Positions 26,582 through 34,882 of a DNA stretch of 46,723 nucleotides are shown in pieces. The notes beneath the pieces are model-generated. The model was not told the DNA's origin, did not search any database, and was given only the letters and a program-made list of their open reading frames with translations. Origin of the DNA: Phycisphaerae bacterium (lineage in GTDB: Bacteria > Planctomycetota > Phycisphaerae > Phycisphaerales > UBA1924); the NCBI GenBank assembly GCA_030426605.1, contig JAUHXM010000013.1, positions 1-46,723 of the forward strand, given 5' to 3'. The position numbers and the translations under genes are program-made. The stretch's first letter is position 1. Each line of letters opens with the position of its first letter.

Positions 26582-28699
26582 ATGCCCGACCCCCTCCCGA
26601 TCGACGCCCTGGGCGGTGACCGCCTCGCGCTGCCCCACGCCGCGGACACCGAGTGGGTGCTCACCAACGCCCTCGGCGGGTTCGCGATGGGCACCGCGAC
26701 CGGGCTGCCCACACGCCGATACCACGGGCATCTCATCGCGGCGATGTCCCCCCCGGTCCGCCGCGTGCTCGCGCTGGGCCCGATCGCCGAGACCGTCATC
26801 CTCGATCCCGACGACCCGGACCCCGACGCACGTGCCGTGCACGTCCAGCCCTTCCACTTCGCCGGTCAGCCCGAGCCGTCCGAAGCCCCCCGCCCGGTCC
26901 GGTTCGAGCGCTCCGCCGAGGGGTGGTGTCGGTGGACGTACGAGTTCGACGCGACTCGGGCGGCCGGCGAGACCCTCCGCGTCCGCCTCGTCCGCACGCA
27001 CACGCTCGCGGATGGGCACAACGCCGCGTCCGTCCGGTACGAGCTGACCGCCCACGCGCCGGTGCGGCTCGAACTGCGACCGATCACGCCGCTGCGCGAT
27101 ATGCATGACCTGGTCGCGCCGGACGACCCCGGGCCCGAGCTCGAACGATCGTGGGCCGATGCGCAGGGGAACCCATTGGTGCTCGTCGCGCGCGACGGCG
27201 TCGGGCTCACCCTCCGAGTGACCGCCGAAGTTGGAAGCGCGTCCTTCCGCGCCGAAACGCACACCTGGCACGGGCTGAGCTACGCGTGGGAAGCAGCCCG
27301 CGGCCTGGACGACGCGGAGGACGCCCCCTCGCCCGGCGTCTTCGAGATCGTGGGGGACGGCACGCTCGATGCGCGCCTGGACGCCTCCGCCAACGCCCGC
27401 ACAGCCCCGCGCGAGCCGGAGCCAGCCGGCACGGCCCCGCGCGCCGACCGCCGCCGGTCGATGATCGCGCACCTGCGCGACGCCTGCCCGACCGAGGACC
27501 TCTACCGCGCGCAGACAATTGCGCGTCTCGCGTGCGCCGCGGACGACTTCGTCGTCCACTCCGCCGCGCTAGGAGCGGACGGCCGGTCCATCATCGCCGG
27601 CTACCCATGGTTCGCCGACTGGGGACGCGACTCGATGATCGCCCTGCCCGGGCTCTTGCTGCTCACGGGTCGGCACGACGAGGCGTTCGGCGTCCTCGAC
27701 ACGTTCGGGCGGGCGCGCAAGAACGGGCTCATCCCCAACCGCTTCGACGACGACGCCGGCCCGGCGCACTACAACACCGCCGACGCCTCCCTCTGGTTCG
27801 TCCACGCCTGCACGCAGTACCTGCACGCGTCGAACGACACCGAGCGCTACCTCGACGCGCTCGCCCCCGCGTGCGCCGAAATCATCGAGGCCCACACCGA
27901 GGGGACGGACTACAAGATCGGGATGGACCCCGCCGACTGGCTCGTCCGCGCGGGCGACGAGCGGACGCAGCTCACCTGGATGGACGCGAAACGCGACGGC
28001 GTCTGCTTCACGCCGCGCCACGGCAAGCCCGTCGAGATCAACGCGCTGTGGCACAACGCCCTCGGCTCGTTCGCCGACGGGCTCGAACGCGCCGACCCCG
28101 CGTGCGCCGCGTCGCTGCGCCAGACCGCCGAGCGGGTCGCCGCGTCGTTCCGCGACGCCTTCGCGAACGGGCCCGAGGGCGGGCTCGTCGATTGCCTCAC
28201 ACCGGAGGGCCGCCGGTGGCGGGCGTCCACGGAAGTCCGCCCGAACCAGGTGTTCGCGGTGTCGCTGCCGCACTCCCCGCTGGGCGCCGATACCCAGCGT
28301 CGCGTGGTCGGCGTCGTCCGCGAGCACCTGCTCACGCCCGTCGGGCTCCGCACACTCGCGCCCGATGACCCCGGATACCAAGCGCGGTTCGAGGGCTCGA
28401 TCTTCGAGCGTGACGCGGCATACCACAACGGCACCGTCTGGCCCTGGCTCATGGGCCCGTACGTCGAGGCCCTGCTGCGCTCCGAGTCGTTCTCGACCGA
28501 TTCACGCGCGCACGCGAAGCGGCTGCTCGACGGGCTCGCCCGCGAGCTCGATCACAACGGCATGGGCCAGGTGTGGGAGATCTACGACGCCGACGAGCCA
28601 CGCACTCCCGACGGGTGCATCGCCCAGGCGTGGTCGGTCTCGGAGCTGATCCGCGGCTACGCGCTCAGCAGTGCTGGTTGTCCTTCGGGCGTGCCTTGA
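26582..28699 (+). CDS. glycogen debranching enzyme-type amylo-alpha-1,6-glucosidase
   Basis: A protein of 705 residues from ATG 26582. The N-terminal domain (about 1-290) begins EWVLTNALGGFAMGT and contains TRRYHGHLIA, as in the archaeal/bacterial GDE family. The C-terminal (alpha/alpha)6 barrel has GYPWFADWGRDSMIALPGL (about residues 340-358), the catalytic-region TWMDAK, GKPVEINALWHNAL and HNGTVWPWLMGPY. Such enzymes hydrolyse alpha-1,6 branch points in glycogen or similar glucans in the cytoplasm. The C-terminal 30 bases overlap the end of the convergent small membrane-protein gene. The start lacks a ribosome site and has a TACGCT hexamer six bases upstream. Confidence 0.92.
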   Translation: MPDPLPIDALGGDRLALPHAADTEWVLTNALGGFAMGTATGLPTRRYHGHLIAAMSPPVRRVLALGPIAETVILDPDDPDPDARAVHVQPFHFAGQPEPSEAPRPVRFERSAEGWCRWTYEFDATRAAGETLRVRLVRTHTLADGHNAASVRYELTAHAPVRLELRPITPLRDMHDLVAPDDPGPELERSWADAQGNPLVLVARDGVGLTLRVTAEVGSASFRAETHTWHGLSYAWEAARGLDDAEDAPSPGVFEIVGDGTLDARLDASANARTAPREPEPAGTAPRADRRRSMIAHLRDACPTEDLYRAQTIARLACAADDFVVHSAALGADGRSIIAGYPWFADWGRDSMIALPGLLLLTGRHDEAFGVLDTFGRARKNGLIPNRFDDDAGPAHYNTADASLWFVHACTQYLHASNDTERYLDALAPACAEIIEAHTEGTDYKIGMDPADWLVRAGDERTQLTWMDAKRDGVCFTPRHGKPVEINALWHNALGSFADGLERADPACAASLRQTAERVAASFRDAFANGPEGGLVDCLTPEGRRWRASTEVRPNQVFAVSLPHSPLGADTQRRVVGVVREHLLTPVGLRTLAPDDPGYQARFEGSIFERDAAYHNGTVWPWLMGPYVEALLRSESFSTDSRAHAKRLLDGLARELDHNGMGQVWEIYDADEPRTPDGCIAQAWSVSELIRGYALSSAGCPSGVP

Positions 28700-28928
28700 T
28701 GATCCGCTCGCCCTCGGCAGGCGTCATGGACCCCTCGGCGATGTACGCCGCAACGTCACGCTTCGTGCGCTCGATCGCGCGGTCTTTCACGATCGCGTGA
28801 ACGGTCGCGCACAGCACCCACACGAACGCCACGATGCACCCGAACGTGATCGCCGCCAGCGGGACGATGTTGCGGAGCACCTCTTGCGGCATATCGGACG
28901 ACGCGAGCGTCTCGGCGCATGCAGACAT
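28665..28928 (-). CDS. small membrane protein with AAY(I/V)AEGSMTP motif, copy C
   Basis: A protein of 87 residues starting at ATG 28928 with GGGGGG upstream. It has an outer N-terminus with one Cys, one membrane helix at about residues 21-44 (IVPLAAITFGCIVAFVWVL), a basic linker and the shared C-terminal motif DVAAYIAEGSMTPAEGERII, ending KDNQHC. It is the last of three tandem paralogues on the minus strand, 15 bases after copy B. The motif resembles the short helical SHOCT-type tails of oligomerising membrane proteins, but I would not equate them. Its end overlaps the debranching gene by 35 bases. Confidence 0.8.
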   Translation of the reverse strand: MSACAETLASSDMPQEVLRNIVPLAAITFGCIVAFVWVLCATVHAIVKDRAIERTKRDVAAYIAEGSMTPAEGERIIKARPKDNQHC

Positions 28929-28943
28929 ATGTGAACCCCCCGG

Positions 28944-29198
28944 TTAGTCGTCGTTGCCGGCCGTCAGCAGACGCTCAGCGTCCTCGGGCGTCATGGACCC
29001 CTCGGCGACATACGCCGCCACCTCGCGGCGCGTCTCCTCGCGCTGCTTCGTCTTCTTCGTGCTCGCGACGGTGCCCGCGAGGATCGCAACGATCGCGACC
29101 AGCAGCCCGCCCGCGACCGCGATGATCGGGATCAGGTTCTCGTTGCCGTGCCCGAAGTCCATCTGGGCAACGTCGGCGAGTGTCAGCACACAGTCCAT
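28944..29198 (-). CDS. small membrane protein with AAY(I/V)AEGSMTP motif, copy B
   Basis: A protein of 84 residues starting at ATG 29198 with GAGGAG about 7 bases upstream. It has a short N-terminus, a membrane helix at about residues 22-43 (LIPIIAVAGGLLVAIVAILAG), a strongly basic segment (KKTKQREETRRE) and the shared motif EVAAYVAEGSMTPEDAERLL, ending AGNDD. Unlike its two neighbours it has no C-terminal Cys. It lies 22 bases after copy A and 15 bases before copy C, so all three are probably one transcript. The motif would face the cytoplasm if the basic linker is inside. Confidence 0.82.
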   Translation of the reverse strand: MDCVLTLADVAQMDFGHGNENLIPIIAVAGGLLVAIVAILAGTVASTKKTKQREETRREVAAYVAEGSMTPEDAERLLTAGNDD

Positions 29199-29220
29199 CG
29201 TTCAGGCTCCTCTCGTGTGC

Positions 29221-29460
29221 TCAGCAGCACCGGTTCTTGCGGGTGCCCGCCGCGAGGACACGCTCGCCGTGCTCGGGCGTCATCGAGCCCTCGGCGATGT
29301 ACGCCGCGATCTCACGCTTCGTCCGCTCCTGGCTGATGCCGGTCACCACCCGCGTCACGGTCTTGAAGAACAGCCCGACCAGGATCGCCCCGGCGATCAA
29401 CGCCGGGATGAACATGTCCTCGTCCGACGTGATCCGCATCAAGATCTCATTGATATCCAC
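29221..29460 (-). CDS. small membrane protein with AAY(I/V)AEGSMTP motif, copy A
   Basis: A protein of 79 residues. I chose GTG 29460 because GGGAGG lies seven bases upstream; an in-frame ATG at 29493 has no ribosome site. It has an acidic N-terminus, a membrane helix at about residues 18-37 (FIPALIAGAILVGLFF), a linker (VTGISQERTKR) and the shared motif EIAAYIAEGSMTPEHGERVL, ending KNRCC. The three copies are close to identical in DNA over the motif but differ elsewhere. It lies 123 bases downstream of the unknown 268-residue gene on the same strand. Confidence 0.82.
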   Translation of the reverse strand: MDINEILMRITSDEDMFIPALIAGAILVGLFFKTVTRVVTGISQERTKREIAAYIAEGSMTPEHGERVLAAGTRKNRCC

Positions 29461-29583
29461 GGCAGAGCCTCCCAGCCCGCGACCGGCGAGCATCCCTTCG
29501 TTGGGAGTCGGGCCCGATCGATTTCGCGCATGCCCGACCCGCCGATTCTACCACAACCCGCCCGGATTCAACGGTTTAGCCCC

Positions 29584-30390
29584 TCAGAGCCGCCCCAGGG
29601 CCCTCCCCACGGCCAGGCACCAGGCGGAGTAGAAATCGAACGTCAGCGTCCTGGGCGACCACCCGGGCGGCTTGACCATCCCGCCCCGCAGCCCAAACCG
29701 CTCGAATCCCACGTCCACCGGCGCGTCGGACGCGAGCGACGCGAGCAGCGTCGTGAGCTTGCCCATGTTCACCCGGTCGGACGCCCCGCGCGCCTCGCCC
29801 AGCACGTCGAAGCTCATCTTGTCCGCATCGACGCGCAGCGTCCGCCCGCCCGCGAGGTGCAGGTCCAGCAGTTCGACCATGCTGCGGATGCTCGTGGGCA
29901 CGGGCGCGTCCGGGCGGAGGTCCGCGTGCAATCGGCGCGCGAGCGGCGCCATCGTCATCTCGATGTCAAGCGGGTTGTCGTCCAGGGCCGCGGCGGACCG
30001 GCGCTCGCTCGGCTTGATCGTGCCACGCACGAGCTGGCGGATGTCCGACGTCTGGAACACCTCCGAATCGGCGCGCCAGAACTCGACCGCGACCGACCCG
30101 CCGCCCTCGAACAGGTGAAACCGCTTGACGCCCTCGGGCTTGGGCGCGGCGCGGATATCCGACTCCGTCGGCGCGAGCGCGAGCACGCCCTCGCCCTGCA
30201 GCATCATGACGACGTCCGGCGCGATCGACGCGTCGATCAGCTGAAACACCTGTGGCAGCCCCCGCGCCACCGCGAGCCGCGCCTGCCCCGGGTCAATCCC
30301 CGCGGCACCGACCACCGCCTCGACGCACGCGTCGGGCGTCCACCCCGCGGGCCAGCTGACGACGGAGAGATAGGCACGCTCGGCGCTCAC
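29584..30390 (-). CDS. uncharacterised 268-residue protein
   Basis: A soluble-looking protein from GTG 30390. It has no signal peptide or membrane segment. The N-terminus (LSVVSWPAGWTPDACVEAVV) and DVVMMLQGEGVLALAPTESD read as a mixed alpha/beta domain; the middle (GEARGASDRVNMGKLTTLLASL) and the C-terminus (TLTFDFYSAWCLAVGRALGRL) are hydrophobic and well ordered. I do not recognise a family. The start has no ribosome site; TACGCT lies six bases upstream on the minus strand. It is divergent from the zinc-ribbon gene 60 bases away and upstream of the three small membrane genes, with which it may share a transcript. Confidence 0.65.
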   Translation of the reverse strand: MSAERAYLSVVSWPAGWTPDACVEAVVGAAGIDPGQARLAVARGLPQVFQLIDASIAPDVVMMLQGEGVLALAPTESDIRAAPKPEGVKRFHLFEGGGSVAVEFWRADSEVFQTSDIRQLVRGTIKPSERRSAAALDDNPLDIEMTMAPLARRLHADLRPDAPVPTSIRSMVELLDLHLAGGRTLRVDADKMSFDVLGEARGASDRVNMGKLTTLLASLASDAPVDVGFERFGLRGGMVKPPGWSPRTLTFDFYSAWCLAVGRALGRL

Positions 30391-30396
30391 GCGTGC

Positions 30397-30402
30397 AGCG
30401 TA
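30397..30402 (-). promoter_or_regulatory. TACGCT -10 element of a probable leaderless gene
   Basis: On the minus strand TACGCT ends six bases before GTG 30390. It is the same hexamer, at the same distance, as before the debranching-enzyme gene. Confidence 0.42.
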
Positions 30403-30436
30403 CCGCGAGCGGTCTGGGGTTCGATGAATGGTCGTG

Positions 30437-30442
30437 TAGAAT
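30437..30442 (+). promoter_or_regulatory. TAGAAT -10 element of a probable leaderless gene
   Basis: TAGAAT, close to the TATAAT consensus, ends eight bases before ATG 30451; there is no Shine-Dalgarno sequence. Confidence 0.48.
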
Positions 30443-30450
30443 CGTGCACA

Positions 30451-31386
30451 ATGCCAGCGGTGCTGATGATTCTGGCGATCCCGTTCCTGGGGCTGTGCGT
30501 GGTGTTCGTCTGGCGCGCGGTTCGCCGGCCCCGGGTCATGCGCGGCGGGTGCTGCGGGAAGTGCCGGTACGAGCTCGCGACGCTCGCCGGCGGCGCCTAC
30601 CCCGAGTGCGGCTCGGACCTGCTCCGCGTCGGGGTGACGGGCGAGCGTCCCGAGCAGGGGGTCGGTTCCTTCATCGCGGGCGTCATCGGGTGGTCGATGC
30701 TCGTGTTCGTGGCTGCCGCGTGGTTGCAGCCCATCGCGGACAATCTGTGCCATGGCACGCCCCTCGGCCCCATCGTGCGCATGAGCGAGTCCTTCACGAT
30801 CAGCCCGGCGGTCGCGTTCTCGGCCGACCGCGGCCCAATCATCGATCGACCGTACGAGATCGATCTGAGCACCGAGTTCACGGGCGTGTACGGCGCCGCC
30901 GTTCGATCGGGAACGGTCGAGGCGGAGATCACCAGCCCGGACGGCATCGCCGATGTCGTGATCGAGATTCCGGGCGTGGAGTGGGCCCTCACGAAGAGCG
31001 ACGGCTCGATCGAACAAGGCACCGGCATCGACCGCGCGCTCGTCGCGCGGATGTACGAGGACGTCGGGCTCGACGTCGATGACGCGCGGCGGTCGTTCGA
31101 GATCGATCAGTTCGCGCACGTGCTGACGACAAGGGCCACCAGTACTCGGGTTCCGATGGGTACCGGCTCGCTCGGCTTGCAGCGCGGATCGCCCGAGAAC
31201 CCGGGCCTGGAGCAGAACGCGGGCTCATCGACAAGCGGCGGCACAGTCCGCGACGGGCTCGGGGCCGTGATCGTTGGCAACACGGCGGTTGTGGCGTGGG
31301 GGATCGGGATCGCGCTGATGATCTGGCGTCAGCGTCAGCTCAACCGCTGGCTGGCCAGCGTGTCGTCCGCGGAGGGCTCGATGTGA
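30451..31386 (+). CDS. membrane protein with a degenerate zinc ribbon
   Basis: A protein of 311 residues from ATG 30451. A first membrane helix (VLMILAIPFLGLCVVFVW) is followed at about residues 35-50 by CCGKCRYELATLAGGAYPECG. This is the short zinc ribbon seen in many Planctomycetota membrane proteins, but the third Cys is Tyr, so only three of the four usual ligands are left (a spare Cys stands next to the first). A second helix (FIAGVIGWSMLVFVAAAWL), a large extracytoplasmic domain and a last helix (AVVAWGIGIALMIW) follow. I do not recognise the large domain. The stop codon overlaps the start of the Kelch lipoprotein gene, so the two are translationally coupled. Confidence 0.75.
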   Translation: MPAVLMILAIPFLGLCVVFVWRAVRRPRVMRGGCCGKCRYELATLAGGAYPECGSDLLRVGVTGERPEQGVGSFIAGVIGWSMLVFVAAAWLQPIADNLCHGTPLGPIVRMSESFTISPAVAFSADRGPIIDRPYEIDLSTEFTGVYGAAVRSGTVEAEITSPDGIADVVIEIPGVEWALTKSDGSIEQGTGIDRALVARMYEDVGLDVDDARRSFEIDQFAHVLTTRATSTRVPMGTGSLGLQRGSPENPGLEQNAGSSTSGGTVRDGLGAVIVGNTAVVAWGIGIALMIWRQRQLNRWLASVSSAEGSM

Positions 31387-32423
31387 CCGCAAGAATCGCG
31401 CTGATATCCGCGGCGACGGGCGTGATCGCGGGCTGTGCGCATCATGCGCCGCCGCGATTGCCCCGACCCGTCAGCAACAACGCCGTGACCAGCGTCACGC
31501 ACGCGGGCGGCTCGGTCACGCTCTACTCGTTCATGGGCATCGAGGACCCGGCGGTCACGGCGACGATCACGCCCAGGGCGTACGCGCTGGACTGGCCGAC
31601 CGACACCGATTGGCGCCGTATCGCGGATGTCCCGCTGGATGAGGGGCGTGCGCGGATCGCGGCGTCCGCGGTCACCATCCGCGGGCGCGTGTTTGTCGTC
31701 GGGGGATACTCCGTCCTCGACGACGGCACCGAGCGAACCGACCCGAGATTGCTCGAATACGTGATCGAAGAGGGCCGGTGGGTCGAGCGGTCCCCGCCGC
31801 CGGTGGAGGTGGACGACACGCTCGCGGTGGTGCGCGCCAATCGATGGTTGTACCTCATCTCGGGCTGGCACGGCCCGGCGCACGACAACGTGCTCGACGT
31901 GCAGGTATGGGACATTGAGACGGATCAGTGGCGCGCCTGCACGCCGATGCCCGGGCCGAGCTCGGGTGTGTTTGGGCACGCGGGCGGGATCGTGGGCGAC
32001 ACGATCCTGGTGATCGATGGCGTGAAGCGCGACCCGGAGACACGGAAGTTCGTGATCTCGGACGCTGTCTTTGAAGGCGCGATCGACCCGGACGACCCGA
32101 CATCCATCACCTGGCGAGAGCGCCCCGCGCACCCGGGCGTGCCGACGTACCGCGCCGCGAACGCGTCCGACGGGCGCGCGGTGCGTGTCGTTGGGGGCAC
32201 GAGCACGCCGTACAACATCGACGGCGTCGGGTACGACGGCACGCCCGCCGAGCCGCTCGACCAGATGCTGGTCTGGTCGCCCGATGATGGCTGGACGATC
32301 ACCACGACAGGGCGCGCGACGATGGATCACCGCGGGCTCGTCCCCGTCGGCGATGCGTGGGCGACGGTGGGGGGCATGGTCGGGCCGCGACAGGCGACCG
32401 CGGACACCACGGTGCACGACTAG
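31383..32423 (+). CDS. Kelch-repeat lipoprotein
   Basis: A protein of 346 residues from GTG 31383, which overlaps the preceding stop codon as GTGA and has GGAGGG nine bases upstream. A short signal ends at the lipobox VIAGCAHH, so it is probably lipid-anchored. The mature part is a beta-propeller with Kelch-type repeats: GRVFVVGGYSVLDDGTER, RWLYLISGWHG, VWDIETDQWRACTPMPG, GDTILVIDG, AVRVVGGTST and DAWATVGGMVG, about six blades. Kelch propellers bind proteins or sugars. It may act with the membrane protein encoded upstream. The next small zinc-ribbon gene starts 29 bases later. Confidence 0.8.
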   Translation: MTARIALISAATGVIAGCAHHAPPRLPRPVSNNAVTSVTHAGGSVTLYSFMGIEDPAVTATITPRAYALDWPTDTDWRRIADVPLDEGRARIAASAVTIRGRVFVVGGYSVLDDGTERTDPRLLEYVIEEGRWVERSPPPVEVDDTLAVVRANRWLYLISGWHGPAHDNVLDVQVWDIETDQWRACTPMPGPSSGVFGHAGGIVGDTILVIDGVKRDPETRKFVISDAVFEGAIDPDDPTSITWRERPAHPGVPTYRAANASDGRAVRVVGGTSTPYNIDGVGYDGTPAEPLDQMLVWSPDDGWTITTTGRATMDHRGLVPVGDAWATVGGMVGPRQATADTTVHD

Positions 32424-32452
32424 GGGCGGCGATGTAGCAGGTCTGGAACTGG

Positions 32453-32689
32453 GTGACGAACAATGTGCAGCTCGTGGTCTTCGCGGCGTTCATCGTGTTC
32501 TCGGTCGGGGCGGCGGTCATCAAGGCGCGGGCGAACCGGAACTACGAGCGGAGCATCCGGCGGAACGGGCGGACCCGGTGCGGCGGGTGCGGGTACGAGC
32601 TCGGCACGCTGCAGGGCGGGCGGTGCCCCGAGTGCGGCGCGGACCTGATGGACGTGGGTGTCGTCGGGGCGGGCCGATCGCGGCGGTGA
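32453..32689 (+). CDS. small membrane protein with intact zinc ribbon
   Basis: A protein of 78 residues from GTG 32453. It has a membrane helix at about residues 6-24 (LVVFAAFIVFSVGAAVI), a basic segment and a complete C-X2-C...C-X2-C ribbon, TRCGGCGYELGTLQGGRCPECG, of the kind common in Planctomycetota. The ribbon would sit in the cytoplasm and bind one zinc ion. It is a short relative of the ribbon in the membrane protein two genes upstream, and keeps the Cys that the other has lost. No clear ribosome site is seen. It may belong to the operon starting at 30451. Confidence 0.7.
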   Translation: MTNNVQLVVFAAFIVFSVGAAVIKARANRNYERSIRRNGRTRCGGCGYELGTLQGGRCPECGADLMDVGVVGAGRSRR

Positions 32690-32729
32690 CTCTGGAATCG
32701 GATGCTCAGCCGGCGGGCGATCGGGCCGA

Positions 32730-32735
32730 TACCGT
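32730..32735 (+). promoter_or_regulatory. TACCGT -10 element of a probable leaderless thrC
   Basis: TACCGT (in GATACCGT) ends five bases before ATG 32741; no Shine-Dalgarno sequence is present. Confidence 0.42.
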
Positions 32736-32740
32736 TGGGC

Positions 32741-34165
32741 ATGACGGAGATCGCCCGCCAACGCTGCATCGATCCTGATTGTGCCGCCGAGTTCGGCGTG
32801 GACCGCGTGCTGACCGCGTGCCCCGATTGCGGGTCGATGCTGGACGTTGTGTACGACTGGGACGCCGCGTGGCCGAGCCGTGAACGCTCGTTCGGGGTCT
32901 TCGAGCGGCGCGGATCGACGTTCGGCGAGCGCAACGCCGCGGGCGGGCGCGCGACGGAGGCGATGCTCGATTTCTCGGGGGTCTGGCGGTTCCGCGAGCT
33001 GCTGCCCTTCTGGACGCACGCGCCGAACGGCGCGGCGGACATCGTCACCGTCGGCGAGGGACGCACGAACCTGCAACGCGCCGACGCCCTCGCCCGCGAG
33101 GTGGGGATGGACGTGGACGCCGGCGGGCGTGTGTACCTCGAGTACGAGGGGTACAACCCGTCGGGGAGCTTCAAGGACAACGGCATGACCGCAGCGTTCA
33201 CGCACGCGCGGATGGTCGGTGCGAAGCGCGTCGCGTGCGCCTCGACGGGCAACACGAGCGCGAGTCTGGCGTTGTATGCGTCGCTGACGGGTACGCCCGC
33301 GTACGTGTTCGTTGGCGAGGGGAAGATCGCGTTCGGCAAGCTGAGTCAGGCGCTGGATTACGGCGCGCGGACGCTGCAGGTCGCGGGAGACTTCGACGCG
33401 TGCCTTGCGCGCGTGCGCGAGATCGCGGACACCCGCCCGGACGTGGGCGTCTACCTGATGAACTCGGTCAACCCGTTCCGGCTCGAGGGTCAGAAGACGA
33501 TCATGCTCCGGATTCTTGAGGGGCTGAACTGGGAAGTGCCCGACTGGATCGTGGTGCCCGGCGGGAACCTGGGGAACTCGTCCGCGTTCGGCAAGGCGTT
33601 CGGCGAGCTGCGCGAGCTCGGGCTGATCGACCGGGTGCCGCGCCTGGCGATCATCAACGCCCACGGCGCGCGCACCCTCGACCGCGTCGTGAACGAGCTG
33701 GGCATCACGTGGGAGGGTGGGCGCTACGACAAACGGGCGGTCGCCGAGGAGTTCGCCCGGATGGACCGCGAGCACGAGCGGGCAAAGACCGTGGCGAGCG
33801 CGATCGAGATCAACCGCCCGGTGAACCTGCCCAAGGCGCTGCGGGCGCTCGACCTGATGGATGGCGTTGTGCGGAGTGTGCTCGACGACACCATCGTCGA
33901 GCACAAGGCGCTGGTGGGTCGGTATGGGTTCGGGTGCGAGCCCGCGAGCGGGGCGTCCGTCGCGGGGGTGCGTCTGCTGCGCGCCGAGGGCGTGATCAAG
34001 CCAACGGAGACCGTCGCGTGCGTGCTCACTGGGCACCAGCTCAAGGACCCGGACGTGACCGTCGGCTACCACCGCGGCGAGCGGTCCGGGCCAAACACCC
34101 ACGCGAACGCGCCGGTGCCCGTCGCGGACGACCTGGACGCGATCATCGCGGCGATGCTGGCGTAG
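32741..34165 (+). CDS. thrC: threonine synthase
   Basis: A protein of 474 residues from ATG 32741; an ATG at 32702 would add 13 poorly conserved residues. It makes threonine from O-phosphohomoserine with pyridoxal phosphate. The N-terminus is a zinc ribbon ([23 protein letters not shown]). The PLP-binding Lys is Lys145 in [20 protein letters not shown] and [17 protein letters not shown] bind substrate and cofactor phosphate; [12 protein letters not shown] lies near the C-terminus. The order of motifs is that of class I threonine synthases. No other threonine gene is nearby. The start seems to be leaderless. Confidence 0.93.
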   Translation: MTEIARQRCIDPDCAAEFGVDRVLTACPDCGSMLDVVYDWDAAWPSRERSFGVFERRGSTFGERNAAGGRATEAMLDFSGVWRFRELLPFWTHAPNGAADIVTVGEGRTNLQRADALAREVGMDVDAGGRVYLEYEGYNPSGSFKDNGMTAAFTHARMVGAKRVACASTGNTSASLALYASLTGTPAYVFVGEGKIAFGKLSQALDYGARTLQVAGDFDACLARVREIADTRPDVGVYLMNSVNPFRLEGQKTIMLRILEGLNWEVPDWIVVPGGNLGNSSAFGKAFGELRELGLIDRVPRLAIINAHGARTLDRVVNELGITWEGGRYDKRAVAEEFARMDREHERAKTVASAIEINRPVNLPKALRALDLMDGVVRSVLDDTIVEHKALVGRYGFGCEPASGASVAGVRLLRAEGVIKPTETVACVLTGHQLKDPDVTVGYHRGERSGPNTHANAPVPVADDLDAIIAAMLA

Positions 34166-34169
34166 GAAT

Positions 34170-34199
34170 CGCCCGGGTTCCCCCACGGAAACCCGGGCG
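34170..34199 (+). terminator. hairpin after thrC
   Basis: CGCCCGGGTT and AACCCGGGCG form a perfect 10-base-pair stem with a 10-base loop, starting five bases after the thrC stop. There is no T run, so it may act with Rho or as an RNA-stabilising element. Confidence 0.5.
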
Positions 34200-34240
34200 G
34201 CGTGTGCATCCGCGACCCACCCCGCGGCGCACGGCTTGAA

Positions 34241-34471
34241 GTGGACCGGCAGCGGGTATCGCTGCCGGCCCGAGGAACGACCGAAGGTCCACAACATGGC
34301 GGGGGACAGACGCCGGACCCACGGTCAATGCTTGCGCGGCGTGGGTGCACGCCGACAGGCGGTCGGCGCGCACGCTGGGCGCCGAGGAACCGTTCGCTTG
34401 AGTGAATGGCGGTGGTGCGCCGCGGAAGGCGGGCGCTGGGATGGCGGCGCTACGGAGATCGCGGCGCGCAC
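34241..34471. ncRNA. candidate structured RNA: nested inverted repeats
   Basis: No convincing gene is seen here, but four strong pairings follow each other. GTGGACC (34241-34247) pairs with GGTCCAC (34286-34292), enclosing CCGGCAGCG/CGCTGCCGG (34246-34268). GTGCACGCCGAC (34345-34356) pairs with GTCGGCGCGCAC (34362-34373) at 11 of 12 positions. GTGCGCCGCG (34415-34424) can pair with CGCGGCGCGCAC (34460-34471) with a two-base bulge. I looked for RNase P, tmRNA, SRP and 6S signatures and found none. High GC makes chance pairings common, so this is a candidate only; the strand is not determined. Confidence 0.35.
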
Positions 34472-34882
34472 AATCGGGTTGATTGCAACATGGGGGAGCC
34501 TCCTGGTTGTGTGGAAAAGAAATGAATCAAGCCACGGGATCGACGGGAGGGGTGTGCGTCGCCGCTGAGAACTCAGCAGGAATGAGGCGGTGCACGCCGA
34601 ATGGTTGTCGATCCAGATTTCGAGTTGTCAGGTTGTCGGCCCGCGCGGAGCAACATGCCACGAGCGGCCGAACCCACATACGACAGGGGTTCGCGCTCGG
34701 TTTCGTGGTGATGCGTTGATTCCGCGAAGAAAGTGCGTGTGGACACGTGGACATGAACGCACGTGCCGTGCGTGGGCCGAGCGTCCGGTGTTGCGACATC
34801 CGGGGTTCTGTGCAGGATTCGGCCTGATCCGGTAGGGTCGCGATCCCGCACGATCGGTATCGAGACGGACCCGGAGGTCGGC
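34472..34882. other. intergenic stretch before the symporter gene
   Basis: About 410 bases with no gene I can support. Codon bias typical of this genome is absent in all frames and the composition is more AT-rich than the genes around it. A TAGGGT hexamer at about 34831 may be the -10 element of the symporter gene, which has its own ribosome site further down. Confidence 0.4.

Noticed and set aside
28665-29460. CRISPR-like or IS-related repeats at the three similar small genes
   Set aside because: The repeated DNA is coding, lies in the same frame of three genes and has no terminal inverted repeats or regular spacers.
34241-34471. RNase P RNA
   Set aside because: GAGGAACGACC resembles the GAGGAAAGUCC start of the family, but the other conserved blocks (ACAGAA, GGUAAGGGUGAAA) are missing.
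34236-34835. Small plus-strand and minus-strand frames between thrC and the symporter
   Set aside because: None has family similarity, ribosome site or the third-position GC bias of the real genes.
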